Source: Lineus longissimus
Lineage: Eukaryota > Nemertea > Pilidiophora > Heteronemertea > Lineidae
Direction of reading: 5' to 3'
DNA length: 64,000 nucleotides
Assembly (NCBI RefSeq): GCF_910592395.1
Contig: NC_088313.1
Span: 17,872,437-17,936,436, forward strand
Shown in pieces: positions 31,604-41,585 of this stretch. The translations under genes were made by a program, and so were the position numbers. Under the pieces are notes generated by a model that was not told the origin of the DNA, made no database searches, and was given only the letters and a program-made list of their open reading frames with translations. Positions within the stretch are counted from its first letter, which is position 1, and every line of letters begins with the position of its first letter.

Positions 31604-34600
31604 TCAGAATATTTTCACCGCAGGTTCCTTATATGAAACACTGTAGGAAGGGCAGATACGGGGCAGTCCATGATTTGAGTACTTCCACCTATTCCGTTTT
31701 AAATGAGGCTCCTGCGTTGAGGCCAAAACTTGGAGCGACGTTTTGTGTGGAACGTCCGGCTCATTATACCAGTCCGTTGTTGATGTGTCTAATTTTTTGG
31801 TCCCCTCAGTCCCCGCTGAGTATACTTTAGGAAATCTTCGCAAGGTTGGTCGTTCTGTTTCCTGGTCCCCGAAGTAACTTGCCCGGTACATGGTCTTAAA
31901 GTTGTAAGGGTTCCCTTCCTCACCCTCATGACTGAGATACGCTGATCCAGTGAAGTGCTGCCTGTGATATGGATCTTTGTTCATCTTACCGAGGAAACGG
32001 GAATCTTTGCCCTGAAAACAGATGCAAGGTATGAGTGACCAAATTATTCGAACCCAGCAATGTTACTTGTCAACTCATTTAGGAATTATTATCAAGAAGA
32101 CATTTAGAAGGACAAATAACCAATCGTACCATTTCTTGGTATCCTCTTTTGTATATTTTGATTTGGGGGTTTGGAGTATTCCTTGATCTGGATAAAATCT
32201 CAAAACCGAATAGGTTTTCAAGGAAACCTGGGGAAAATAGCCTTTGAGCAGAGAAAATGGGTGATGTTTCAGGCTCTTCTCTAATGTCCATACCTGTTAC
32301 CTAAAGGAACTTTACACAGAGTCACCAGTTCCCATTTCTTCACACATGGCATTTATCCGAGTCTGAAGCCATTAGGCCTTTACCCGTACAGCAATGGCTC
32401 AGAGTAAAAGCTCCAGAATTATCTGTCCAAAACAGTCAAGGAGAACACTTACATCACCAAAATATTCACCGCAGTCTTGGATAATATTTCTGTTGTTGTG
32501 GACAGAGAAACTGTTTTGACTCTTGAAGCTTTTCTGAAAGAATAAAATAATCAAATGCTATCATCAATAGACTAAGTGATTCTCACTGGCTTCCCTGGCT
32601 TCAGACCATAATGATATAAGGTGGTGCAAGGACAGGAGACATTCCTTTTTATCAGGTGGAACGCCAAAACCCCATTGAAACATCTGCAAGTTATAGGGGA
32701 CACAAAACTCTCAAAATTGTTATCACTATCAAAGGGAAAAGTCAGTGTTTTCATCCGATAAATGTCACAATGTTCAAGGGACACTGCATTATGTTCAAAG
32801 GACATTAGCCAATATGATTTGTCAGAAGTGAGTGGGCCCATTGGAAACATGTCAGAGCAAAAGTCCTCAATACTTCTGTATGTTATAAAATCTCGCCATA
32901 CCAGAGTGTTCAATAAAATATGTGTACAGCGCACACTTCAGTAGCAAAAACAAATTCAAGTCATTAAACAATGACCTAATATAAAATTACATTTTGCCGA
33001 CTGGTGAGAAAATATTGACCGAATCAATAGGCTTGACCATTCTTGAAGACTTTCAGCTAGATTTTTAAAGTGGTAATGGTTATGGGTGGTACAGTGGACC
33101 CGGGTGCTTGCAGGGGTACTACCTTAATGCTAAGCTTCTTACAGCTCACTCAGTACTCTACTATTATAAAGGCAACAGTGGACCCTCCCATAGCGGACAC
33201 CCTCTCTCATGAGGGCAGTGATTTTGGTCCCAAATTGGTTGCTTCTATTCAATTTGACCTCTGTAATAAGGACCCTCCCTAAACTGCACTTGTCCGTCCC
33301 TTAATAGAGATGTTCTACTGTAATTTGGAAATTTTCAAAAATTTTCCCCACATGCCAACTGGCCGATATTCACATCACAACATGCATTAGCAACTAATAT
33401 ATTGCCATTTATTTGATCGATGTTTCCATCTAAATGCAATATATCAATCGATATAAAGTCACCAGTTTGATAGGAAAACAAGCATTATTGAGGTTGTCAA
33501 GTCACACATCAGGCGTGCTTCCGCCGGTTGTCAGTTGTCATAGCGATGCAAACAAAACAAAAAATCACATCAATCAAATGAACTCTTGAGTACCACTTTG
33601 TCAAAAAATTAAAAACACAATATCAAGATTTTAACCATGACATGTTTATAAAAACACACGATACATTTCAATGATATGAAAAATGTAATTTTTATGACTT
33701 TGGATTACACTACGAAAGGATGTTGTTACACAATAACAATACATCAGCGCTTATTAGTGTTTCAGCTAGCAATCTGAAATTGCAGGGCAAAAAAGGGAAC
33801 GAAAAAGGGAAAGTGCCCTGCAAAGAAGATTTTTGTACGTTTTTTACACCGTTTTGACATGTGTAACTTTGGCTGTCATCATGGGTTAAAGACACACATT
33901 CAATGGGTTTATTTTAGAAATAACGCAATTACTTACAAGTATTAAGGGTTGTGATGTATTACAAATAACAAACAACCAAGTCACTACTTTGAAATTATCA
34001 CCATGAACGGGCAGTGCATACTAACTGTGCTACTAGAAGATTTAGAGGATTGTGCAGAATTGGGTGCAGAAAGATTTGCCTGAAAGAGATGTGTAAAATT
34101 TAATTTTTTTATGCTGTCTTGTTTTCAACCACTTTCAATGTACATCACCAGTTGAGTAAGCAACTACAAATTTGTGTCACAGGAAGCAAGCAAAGTATTA
34201 TTCATGTAATTTTGTTAGAAATCTGTCCCACATAAATTTCTGTTTTGTTAATTTCCCCTGACAGCCTGAGGCAGTGCAAAGTTTTTCACATTGAAAAGAT
34301 TATCACAAATTGCACTGCAATTTTATGAATACCATTCTGATCTCAAGGTTTTTTGCATGTTGTATGCAAATTTACAGAGAAAAGACAAGACCAACAACAG
34401 GTCTACCAAATATTGTGTCAAACAAATCAACAAAAAATACATGTAAAGTCTATTAAAGGAACCTCTAATCTCCAAATGCTTTTTGTACAGCCTACAGAAA
34501 CAGAAGAAATTAATGAACAAACTAATAAATGTGGAAGGAACAGACATAAGGACATCACGGTTCCTAGACCTGAAGCAAGAGGAATGTTAGCCATGGGAGA

Positions 34601-35952
34601 TACTGCTACAATACATTCTAATGCGGATTCAGGGACAGGGTTCCTAAAGAAGTTTATCTGCCCCCCCCCCCCCCACTGAGATGTATGTAGGTGGCACCAC
34701 TATATAGATAGATACATTGAAGTGGGACTTTCGAAAAAAAAAAGCAGGAGCTTGGTGGTCCAATCGATGGTCTTATGCTACAGATTTTCTTGACCACTAG
34801 CGGTAAGTTGCCAATCATCCTTCAAGGGTTAATTTTTACATAGGGGCAACTATTGACTATTGAGCTACCTGAAAGCTACAGGGTGGTCTAGGGGAAATGG
34901 TAAAAATGGTATACCAAAGAATCAGAAGGAGAGGACGGTGGTGGACTGGGATACATGATTGGATCATGCCGATTCAAATAGTTCTGAAACTTAACACAGA
35001 ATTCATACATTAGTTAGTGCAGTATTAGGATTTTATTAACAGAAGCACACATCTTAGTCCAAAATGGCCAAGAGTAGTGCCTATTTAGTGGTCTTGCAGA
35101 AAGGTTTTGGATCACTGGGAAATGAATGAAAAGCTTTTTGAAACAGTACAGCTGTAGTATAAATATCTAAGAACTTGCGTTTTATTTTGACATAGCGTTG
35201 TGTGAATTCTCCCATCTCACAATTCGTGCCTTTATGCTACTAATAAAACCAGCTAAGATTGAATCAATGGGAAAATACAAAACTTGTCTTATCAGTGTTA
35301 TCTACCACAGTATTAAACATGAAAAGTAAATGTGATTTCATGAATCAATTTCATGCCTTATTTTTGAGAATTTTGAATTACTTTTTGAAACTTACCGAGT
35401 CTTTTTCCATATATGGTCGTGGCGGTGGAAATGGGTAAGACTGTGGGACATATGGAGAAGCTAACATGGTGCCTGTCGTTGTTCCAGGAACTCTTGCTGG
35501 TGTGTTATAGTATACATGCGGTAGGCCTCTATGTTCATACTGCAAACAAAAGGTAGTCATTATGTGTCACTGTACTTGTCACCATGTTCAAGTAAAATAA
35601 AACTTTGGGCTTATAGTGAGTTATAGTACACGTAACCTAGTTAGGTTTCTCCAGATTTTTGGCATATTTGCTTAATCAAATACCAGAAACTTTGGCAACA
35701 GTAATTATCATACCCATGATAGCCTAACTATTAAAAAAGATGTTACCCCCGCAACCGTGAACAGAGTCAGATTGACATTAAGAAGTTGAACGGCCCTTTA
35801 ATTAATTTTTTTAAAATTCTGGCATCAGAAAGACTTCCAACAAAGTTGTCCTCATCCGTGCAGGGAAGCAAAGCAATAATAGCATTAATTTGATTACTTA
35901 CCCAGTTTCCTATATCTGCCGTAGAAGGCGCATGTTGCCTGCCTTTCGGCAT
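31604..35952 (-). CDS. Uncharacterised 227-aa protein, four exons
   Basis: Exons: 35952-35902 (ATG in AAGATGCCGA), 35539-35396, 32533-32453 and 32011-31604 (TAA). All introns are GT-AG with consensus GTAAGT or GTAAGTG-type donors, and every exon is an exact multiple of three, which strongly supports a real gene. The protein starts MPKGRQHAPSTADIGNWYEH. A Pro/Tyr/Thr-rich second exon contains PQSYPFPPPRPYMEKDS. The last exon has Tyr/Asn/Trp/Pro-rich text such as NPYNFKTMYRASYFGD, DWYNEP and KRNRWKYSNHGLP. There is no signal peptide, membrane segment or known domain. The size and Tyr/Pro/Trp-rich, repeat-poor composition remind me of ciliary microtubule inner proteins, but I cannot match it to one. 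Confidence 0.75.
33175..33322. repeat. Dispersed repeat copy 1 (ACAGTGGACCCTCCC family)
   Basis: It starts ACAGTGGACCCTCCCATAGC, passes through TTTTGGTCCCAAATTGGTTG and ATTTGACCTCTGTAATAAGGA, and ends near 33320. It lies in the third intron (32534-35395) of the 227-aa gene. It aligns along most of its length with 36341-36462. A partial start (ACAGTGGACCC) also occurs near 33093. Repeats of the form 'CCTCTCTATTAAGGACA' are, from memory, widespread in marine invertebrate genomes. Confidence 0.7.
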
Positions 35953-36982
35953 CTTGACTGCGTGAGATAGTAGCCTAGCCTATATCTGATAATGACCCGA
36001 TAGTGGATACAATGTTGCAATCAAATCACGCGCACTGCATAATAACTCCCAACTTCCGTGTTGCAAAACCCGCAATAACGGCACAATAATAACCGTAAAA
36101 TATCGCTTCTGGGCTGCAAATCCTAGGCCTTTTGTGAATCTGTAAGCTATGTTTGTATCCGCTTATAAGATAGGGATAATCACAGCTAAATCACCGATAA
36201 AGCATTGTGATCGTGGTATTAGCCTACGATCCCTCGGGAACGATTGTGTACACGTTGCTAGGCATCAGAGCCGCGTGGTCTTTCCACCCAATGCCGCAGA
36301 TGGCGCCACCGTGCGTTTTTGACACAGGACGTCGCAAAAAACAGTGGAACCTCCCCATAAGGGGCAACCTCTCTTTTAAGGACACTTGCTTTGGTCCAAG
36401 ATTGGTTGTTTCCGTTTTATTTGACCTCTCTAATCAAGACACCTCTCTATTAAGGATAGCCCCAATCATACAGTTTTTATGGACAAGAAAAAGGGTTCTG
36501 GAGAATGGATCACCATCCATTGGATGGGGATAGCTTGGGGGGTGGCTCAACCAATTTGGTTATGCACATCCAAATTGATATGGTATCACTGCTACCATCT
36601 ACTTCAATCAGACTAATTAACTGAGGTATATGTATATCAAATATATCCCTTTTAAAGTATGAGAGGAACAGAACTTTTATTAACTCTGAAGTTATCTCAA
36701 ATAGTCGTAGGGTGGGGTCACTCGGTCTATTTGTCACATTCCATCACCATGATTATATAAATTGAAGCACATAAATTAAAGTAAGGAAAATGTATTGGAC
36801 AATAAATAATTTGCAGTACAAGTATGCATACATGGTGGAGAAGATTACAGTAGGTCAGCTGCTGTATGATATATTTTGACCTGCATATAGTCTTTCATGG
36901 GCCTGAATAACACAATCATCATTAAAACTGGACTGCTTATACAACCCCGCCACCTGTGGTGACATCAAATATGACATCACAA
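35953..36982. other. Intergenic region upstream of the 227-aa gene and downstream of UBOX5
   Basis: This gap holds the promoter of the minus-strand 227-aa gene on its left side and the 3' UTR of UBOX5 on its right side. On the minus strand an AATAAA lies at 36681-36676, about 300 bp after the UBOX5 stop, and is a plausible polyadenylation signal. A dispersed repeat occupies 36341-36462. No coding exon is visible. Confidence 0.5.
36341..36462. repeat. Dispersed repeat copy 2
   Basis: It begins ACAGTGGAACCTCCCCATAA and contains TTGGTCCAAGATTGGTTGTT and TTTGACCTCTCTAAT, followed by CACCTCTCTATTAAGGA. It aligns with 33175-33322 in the same orientation, with about a quarter of positions differing. 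No open frame of note. Confidence 0.7.
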
Positions 36983-38695
36983 TCAGGTAACATATATTTT
37001 CTTAATGTCTTTAGAGGGGCAGGTCATAAGGCAACGCTTACAAACAACTTCATTTGACAATTTTGTCACTGAAAGTAAACAGTTCCTGCACAGATTATGA
37101 GAACATGGTAACAAATAAGCAGCTACCTTGGATGATTTGAGGTTCAAATGACACATCATACAAGTCGTATTAGTTTTTTTGGTATCTGTTGTTTCGTTTG
37201 ATTGTGCAGGCTTCCTGAAGCTTGGCAAGTTTCCCAAAGTCAAGGACACAGCGGAGTCTAAACTGTGAGATAAATTATTTTCATGTGATGCGTGAACAAT
37301 ACCCTTAGTTTTACTTGTAAATGTAATTGCTGTAGCAAAGGGCAGCTTGTGACAGGCGGTGGCTGGAAGATTCATATGAGAAGGGGCATCCCGTGACCGA
37401 ACCTCAGTTGAAGTCAGTTCACCAGTGACATGCTTTGTTTTCCTCTTTTTGTCTCCAGGTCCAGGACTAGACTTATCAAGGTTATAACCTTTCCTTTTTA
37501 GTAAAACATTTTGAGAAGAATGAGACTTTGTAAGTGATACGGATACACTTTGAAAACTAGCTTCAGCTGGCACTTCAATGATCTCACAGTCACTGTCACT
37601 AGACTGTTCAGACACCTTCGGGGCAGTATCATACACAGTATTCAATGCCACATCCCGATTTAAGAAATCCATTGAATGTCCTATAGTCCTTGCAACATTT
37701 TCAAACTTCTTCCCACTTCTAACTAAGAAGTGATCAATCCTAACCTTTAGGGAACTGTTGGGAATTGGCATGCTTGCACCATGGAAGGCAACTCCAGTGA
37801 ATGGATCGTTGGGCGACCTTCCCCACTTTGCTTCTTCTGCTATGTGTCTCTCCATTGTGTTTTTATCAATTGAATGTCCCGATGGAAGTAGGAGCGGCAT
37901 TGTCATAATATCACATGTTATCGGATCCATGAATTCATTCGGAATTTCATCCTCTTTTTTGACACTATCTGAATCAGTGACTCGAACCCCAGACTCTGAT
38001 ATGCTAGTGATCACATCAACCTCAACCTGTTGTTGTCCTCTAATAAAATCATTATGCAAGCCCCAAATCTTGTCAAGAATGGGCTTTGGGACTGAATGAG
38101 CAGGTTGACCAAAGACTGCAATACTTTTAACACATGGAATACACCCCCCTTGAGTTCGCGTAATTCTTATCAAAACATGGCTTACACATGCTAGAGATGT
38201 ATTTCGGAAGTGCCGTATTTCAGAGTTTATTACATTCTGTCCAGCACAGTCGATGTATTGGTGGGTATTTTGAGACATACCAGAATGCCGACAATATGAT
38301 GGGTTAGAAAAGACGAATACTGTCGGTCCTGTATACTCCCTTAAACACCTTCCAACAGTCACAAACATTCCCTGCGTGTGAGGAGCTTGCTCCATCAGGA
38401 AATTATCATTCACAATCCAGGAATCTTTCACAAGATCTGAGCGGGTCATAATCTCGAATCCACATGATTTCTGTGAGCCGACAATAGGGTTGATGACAAT
38501 TTTCTGTATGTAAATGTTACACGGAAATGCAATGGTCATCATCACAGGTGGTTTGATGAAACGTTCTGCTAGAAATCCATTATTTTTTACCAAATAATTG
38601 TCTGAAATTATGTTCGTGATTTCATGTCCATCAACACTGACTTTATCACAGAAGATCCTGGGTTTCAGGTAAGGACTGCAAAAATCCCAAGCCAT
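36983..38695 (-). CDS. UBOX5: UBOX5/RNF37, U-box plus RING E3 ubiquitin ligase
   Basis: A nuclear E3 ligase homologue encoded by one uninterrupted exon of 570 aa (human about 541). The N-terminal half (1-200) has the family hallmarks SVDGHEITNIISDN, FLAERFIKPPV and GGCIPCVKSIAVFGQPAH. The U-box is at about 252-325 (IPNEFMDPITCDIMTMPLLL, then WGRSPNDPFTGVAF and LKVRIDHFL). A linker at 330-505 carries an acidic DSDSDCEIIEV stretch and two basic clusters (LLKRKGYNL, DKKRKTKH), consistent with nuclear import. The C-terminal RING-like segment is at 512-556 (CMMC, CSHNLCRNC, CKRC). The start at 38695 aligns with the human start. Reading further upstream crosses a CAG acceptor at 38722, so I infer a 5' UTR intron. 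Matching to human is from memory. Confidence 0.94.
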   Translation of the reverse strand: MAWDFCSPYLKPRIFCDKVSVDGHEITNIISDNYLVKNNGFLAERFIKPPVMMTIAFPCNIYIQKIVINPIVGSQKSCGFEIMTRSDLVKDSWIVNDNFLMEQAPHTQGMFVTVGRCLREYTGPTVFVFSNPSYCRHSGMSQNTHQYIDCAGQNVINSEIRHFRNTSLACVSHVLIRITRTQGGCIPCVKSIAVFGQPAHSVPKPILDKIWGLHNDFIRGQQQVEVDVITSISESGVRVTDSDSVKKEDEIPNEFMDPITCDIMTMPLLLPSGHSIDKNTMERHIAEEAKWGRSPNDPFTGVAFHGASMPIPNSSLKVRIDHFLVRSGKKFENVARTIGHSMDFLNRDVALNTVYDTAPKVSEQSSDSDCEIIEVPAEASFQSVSVSLTKSHSSQNVLLKRKGYNLDKSSPGPGDKKRKTKHVTGELTSTEVRSRDAPSHMNLPATACHKLPFATAITFTSKTKGIVHASHENNLSHSLDSAVSLTLGNLPSFRKPAQSNETTDTKKTNTTCMMCHLNLKSSKVAAYLLPCSHNLCRNCLLSVTKLSNEVVCKRCLMTCPSKDIKKIYVT

Positions 38696-39817
38696 TGTCA
38701 CCAAACAACCTTGCACCTGACCTGTAGTGTAAAAAGAGAATGCAATTAATACATGACTGACATGACTGAATGAAGAGATGGGACAACAGACCTCACCTAC
38801 ACGGTGCAGTGGTGGGCTGGTCACTGTTCACTAAAAGATTGGAGAACCAAATCGTCACAATTCTGTTGGCGTCATATGCAATTTACGGACGTCGCAGTTT
38901 AACATAAGTTGTGTACCGGTGCTACGGAATACGCTGCAGACACAAGTAGAAAAGAATCATATTGAATTTGGCTAAATCACAGGGCTCGGCCAGCCCTCTG
39001 AATCTGGTGATGGGGGGCGGGCGAGGGGGTTGATCCAGCAGCGGACATTTGTCTTGACTCTTGTTTGGCGCAGCTACAGCTTAAAGTGCTGTGGTACAGC
39101 CTAGTAGCAGTGTCATCATTGGCGAAATCGACCAAAGTTTGTGAGGGGCTGAGTTTCGTCCACAAATAGATCTGTTTACACACTATGGCAATGGCGTATT
39201 GCAGGTACACGTCAACGGATCATTGTCGGACGTCAGTTCGCCAAGAAAACCAAAGGAATCGAAGGATTCATTGAACTCATCAACACATCACTAGTTTTCA
39301 GTGAAGTGCAACTGTATTCCTAGGTGAATCACTTTGGTATATAGAGAGTAAGATTACAATTAACTCACGTTAAAGTTTGAGTTCCGGGAGGTAGCGTTGT
39401 CAGTAAGTTGGTTTAGGGGCGCAATAACCTAGCTTATAGCGAGCAATTAGTACACTAAGATTTCAGTGATTAACATAATAGTTGCAAGTATTTGGCATTT
39501 TAGACTCATATTTCGTGCTATAATAATTACGTTGAAAACATAATGCTCAAAATTGATTCATGAAAAAGTTGTTAGGGCAATATCAAGCAAGCAGTAATGG
39601 AAAAAAGTGTAATTCCATTAACTGAATATTGTTTTTAGACACTATAACATTTTAGGCCTACTTTTCCGTAAACCACGAGAACAATGTATGTGAAAAAAAC
39701 AACACATATAAGTGAGGCGCCGAGTATACAGTAATTGTAAGGTTTAAGAAAAGCTCGGTCTCTAAAGTCTGGAGGTCCGGAGTCCGTAACTGTGACGGTC
39801 ACGAGAGTGGTTTGTCC
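38696..39817. promoter_or_regulatory. UBOX5 5' UTR and upstream region
   Basis: The coding exon of UBOX5 starts at an acceptor at 38722-38721, so a 5' UTR exon and the promoter should lie between here and about 39.3 kb. Several minus-strand ORFs in this stretch are unremarkable. I could not fix the donor or the transcription start. No other coding sequence is visible. Confidence 0.35.
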
Positions 39818-39954
39818 TAAGGCACCTATTCCATAGAGCTATACCCTATACTACACTATACGCGAACAATAGTTTCATGGTCATGCACCCTTTGTGAAGC
39901 CATTGTTCCCGTATAGTGTAGTATACCGTATACCTCTATGGAGAAGGTGCCTTA
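39818..39954. mobile_element. 137-bp foldback element (candidate MITE)
   Basis: Arms 39818-39870 and 39902-39954 are inverted copies, each 53 nt with no gaps, and 47 of 53 positions match. Partial pairing continues inward, leaving a loop of under 30 nt. The arms begin TAAGGCACCT and end AGGTGCCTTA, so the element can be read as AGGCACC...GGTGCCT flanked by TA on both sides. This is the pattern expected for a non-autonomous Tc1/mariner-type insertion. There is no coding capacity. The superfamily is inferred only from the TA. Confidence 0.7.
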
Positions 39955-40050
39955 CGGATAGATCTAGAGGGCGGTTTGGGGTTCCGCCGACGGTGCTCGC
40001 ATGCATTGGTCGTATCCTCGAAACCTTTACAACGACAACAAAGCTGGTGG

Positions 40051-40438
40051 CATCCATGACAGTATAGGAATTGACGGTGAGGTAACAAAAAATATCGTGG
40101 CATCCAATGACGGTATAGGAATTGACGGTGAAGGATCTCGTGGCATATCGGATGCGCATCCGAAGACGGTAAGGGAATTGACGGTGAAGGATCTCGTGGC
40201 ATATCGGATGCGCATCCGATGACGGTAATTGACGGTAAAGGATCTCGTGGCATATCGGATGCGCATCCGAAGACGGTAAGGGAATTGACGGTGAAGGATC
40301 TCGTGGCATATCGGATCCGAAGACGGTAAGGGAATTGACGGTGAAGGATCTCGTGGCATATCGGATGCGCATCCGAAGAAGGTCAGGGAATTGACGGTAA
40401 AGGATCTCGTGGCATATCGGATGCGCATCCGATGACGG
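40051..40438. repeat. 56-bp minisatellite with palindromic unit junctions
   Basis: About 7.3 tandem units, starting at 40051, 40101, 40157, 40213, 40264, near 40317, 40370 and 40426. Complete units are 56 bp; variants lose 5 or 6 bp. Each full junction is the palindrome CGGATGCGCATCCG, extended to 18 bp (ATCGGATGCGCATCCGAT) at 40203 and 40416. One junction has lost GCGCAT but remains palindromic as TCGGATCCGA. The unit contains GGAATTGACGGTGAAGGATC. Minus-strand frames of 105-163 codons across it are repeat artefacts. Confidence 0.97.
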
Positions 40439-40439
40439 T

Positions 40440-40490
40440 TTTATATATATATATATATATATATATACATACGCATATATGTATATATTT
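40440..40490. repeat. TA microsatellite
   Basis: An uninterrupted TA run of about 26 bp directly abuts the last minisatellite unit. It is followed by ATACGCATATATGTATATAT, which is also largely self-complementary. Confidence 0.95.
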
Positions 40491-40867
40491 TAGTTTTATA
40501 CTATGTAATTGCAAGCTCTAGTGAACTCACTCAGATGTTTGACATGGGGGAGCATCCCCCCCCCCCCACCCCGTCCTTCCGATACGTTTTAACCAGTGCA
40601 TTGGGGGTTTGGGAAACATGTGTAAGTGGGAGTCATTTTGTGTCTCTGGGTCTTGAAACTCACAAAGACAAAATCTTCGAAATCTGGATGCATAATAATT
40701 GATTTATCGCTAACGAAACCGCCTTAGCTGATTTGTGATGCGAGTTGGGTCATAGAAATGTTGATGCTACAAGATGTATATTGTGGTCCTTTAAAGCGTC
40801 TCAGAAGGACTTATTGAGGGGGGGGGGAGTTAAAAATGCTCCAGCATGATGCATGATGCATGATGCC

Positions 40868-41058
40868 TGAGCAGAAATCCCCCTACAAGCAGCCTAACAG
40901 CAACTTCGGGGACCAGATTTAGATGTGATATTCCTGATATTTGTGCTTTCAACCAACACCAACAGATGGCAACAGAAGATATTGGAAGGGTCTAACATTA
41001 TTTAGCAGAAAACCCCCTACAAGAAGCCTAACAGCAACTTCGGGAACCAGAGTTAGGC
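40868..41058. repeat. Direct repeat of about 54 bp with 136-bp spacing
   Basis: 40868-40921 and 41004-41058 share CCCCCTACAAG(C/A)AGCCTAACAGCAACTTCGGG followed by ACCAGA(T/G)TTAG. They lie in the same orientation. The intervening sequence contains small TGATGCA repeats at its left edge. No coding content. Confidence 0.75.
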
Positions 41059-41129
41059 CTGGAAGAATTTCCTAGCCCAGCGTAAAGAGTCGCAGAACCC
41101 TTAGAGCGGCAATTACCCAATGAAGAGAA

Positions 41130-41585
41130 CTGTTTAGGGAAAATAGTTACTCGCGCAAGCGCGGCAACCGAACACGCTATGAGCGACATTCAACGCTGCG
41201 TCGGGCTGGAGGCCATGTTGTTTTAGGTCGTCTGCTACAAACCCATTCTCTTCCGCGTTTTAGGAAAAATCAAAATGGTGATTTGAAGATTTTTCACTCA
41301 TGGAAACGTCTCTATCTTTGTTATCCGTGGTTAGATGAACAATCTTGATCTATCTTTCTCTCAGTGATAAAATATCAGGTTCTGTGTTGTGAACGAATAC
41401 AGTTGCACAAATACTGCAAACAACGACTAAACGGAGTGAGCTCACAGTTGCTCAAGGATCTTTTGCGTGATATGTATATCAATTCCGAAATGATGACAAT
41501 ATCATAGGTTCATTCCTTTAATGAATGGATTATAGGCCTAAGTATAAACTCATCAAGTGCACAGTCGTATACTGAGAGCCGCAAG
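41130..41585 (+). promoter_or_regulatory. Candidate promoter and first 5' UTR exon of PPP2R2
   Basis: A local rise in CpG and G+C content starts at CTCGCGCAAGCGCGG (NRF1-like) and includes GGCCATGTTG (a YY1-like core). Downstream, a strong donor AAG|GTAAGC sits at 41585/41586 on the plus strand, with no long open frame before it, as expected of a non-coding first exon. The nearest plus-strand gene is PPP2R2, whose 5' UTR has an acceptor at 51909/51910. Linking the two would give a 10.3-kb first intron. Composition and donor are observed; the link is inference. Confidence 0.3.

Noticed and set aside
36983-38824. Longer UBOX5 start at 38824 (43 extra residues)
   Set aside because: The extension crosses a good splice acceptor at 38722 and does not resemble the family. 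The ATG at 38695 aligns with the human start.
39881-40428. Overlapping minus-strand ORFs of 105-163 codons with repeated Pro/Ser/His/Arg text
   Set aside because: They lie on the 56-bp minisatellite and the foldback element. All three minus frames are open only because the repeat unit lacks stops. No start context or splice signals.
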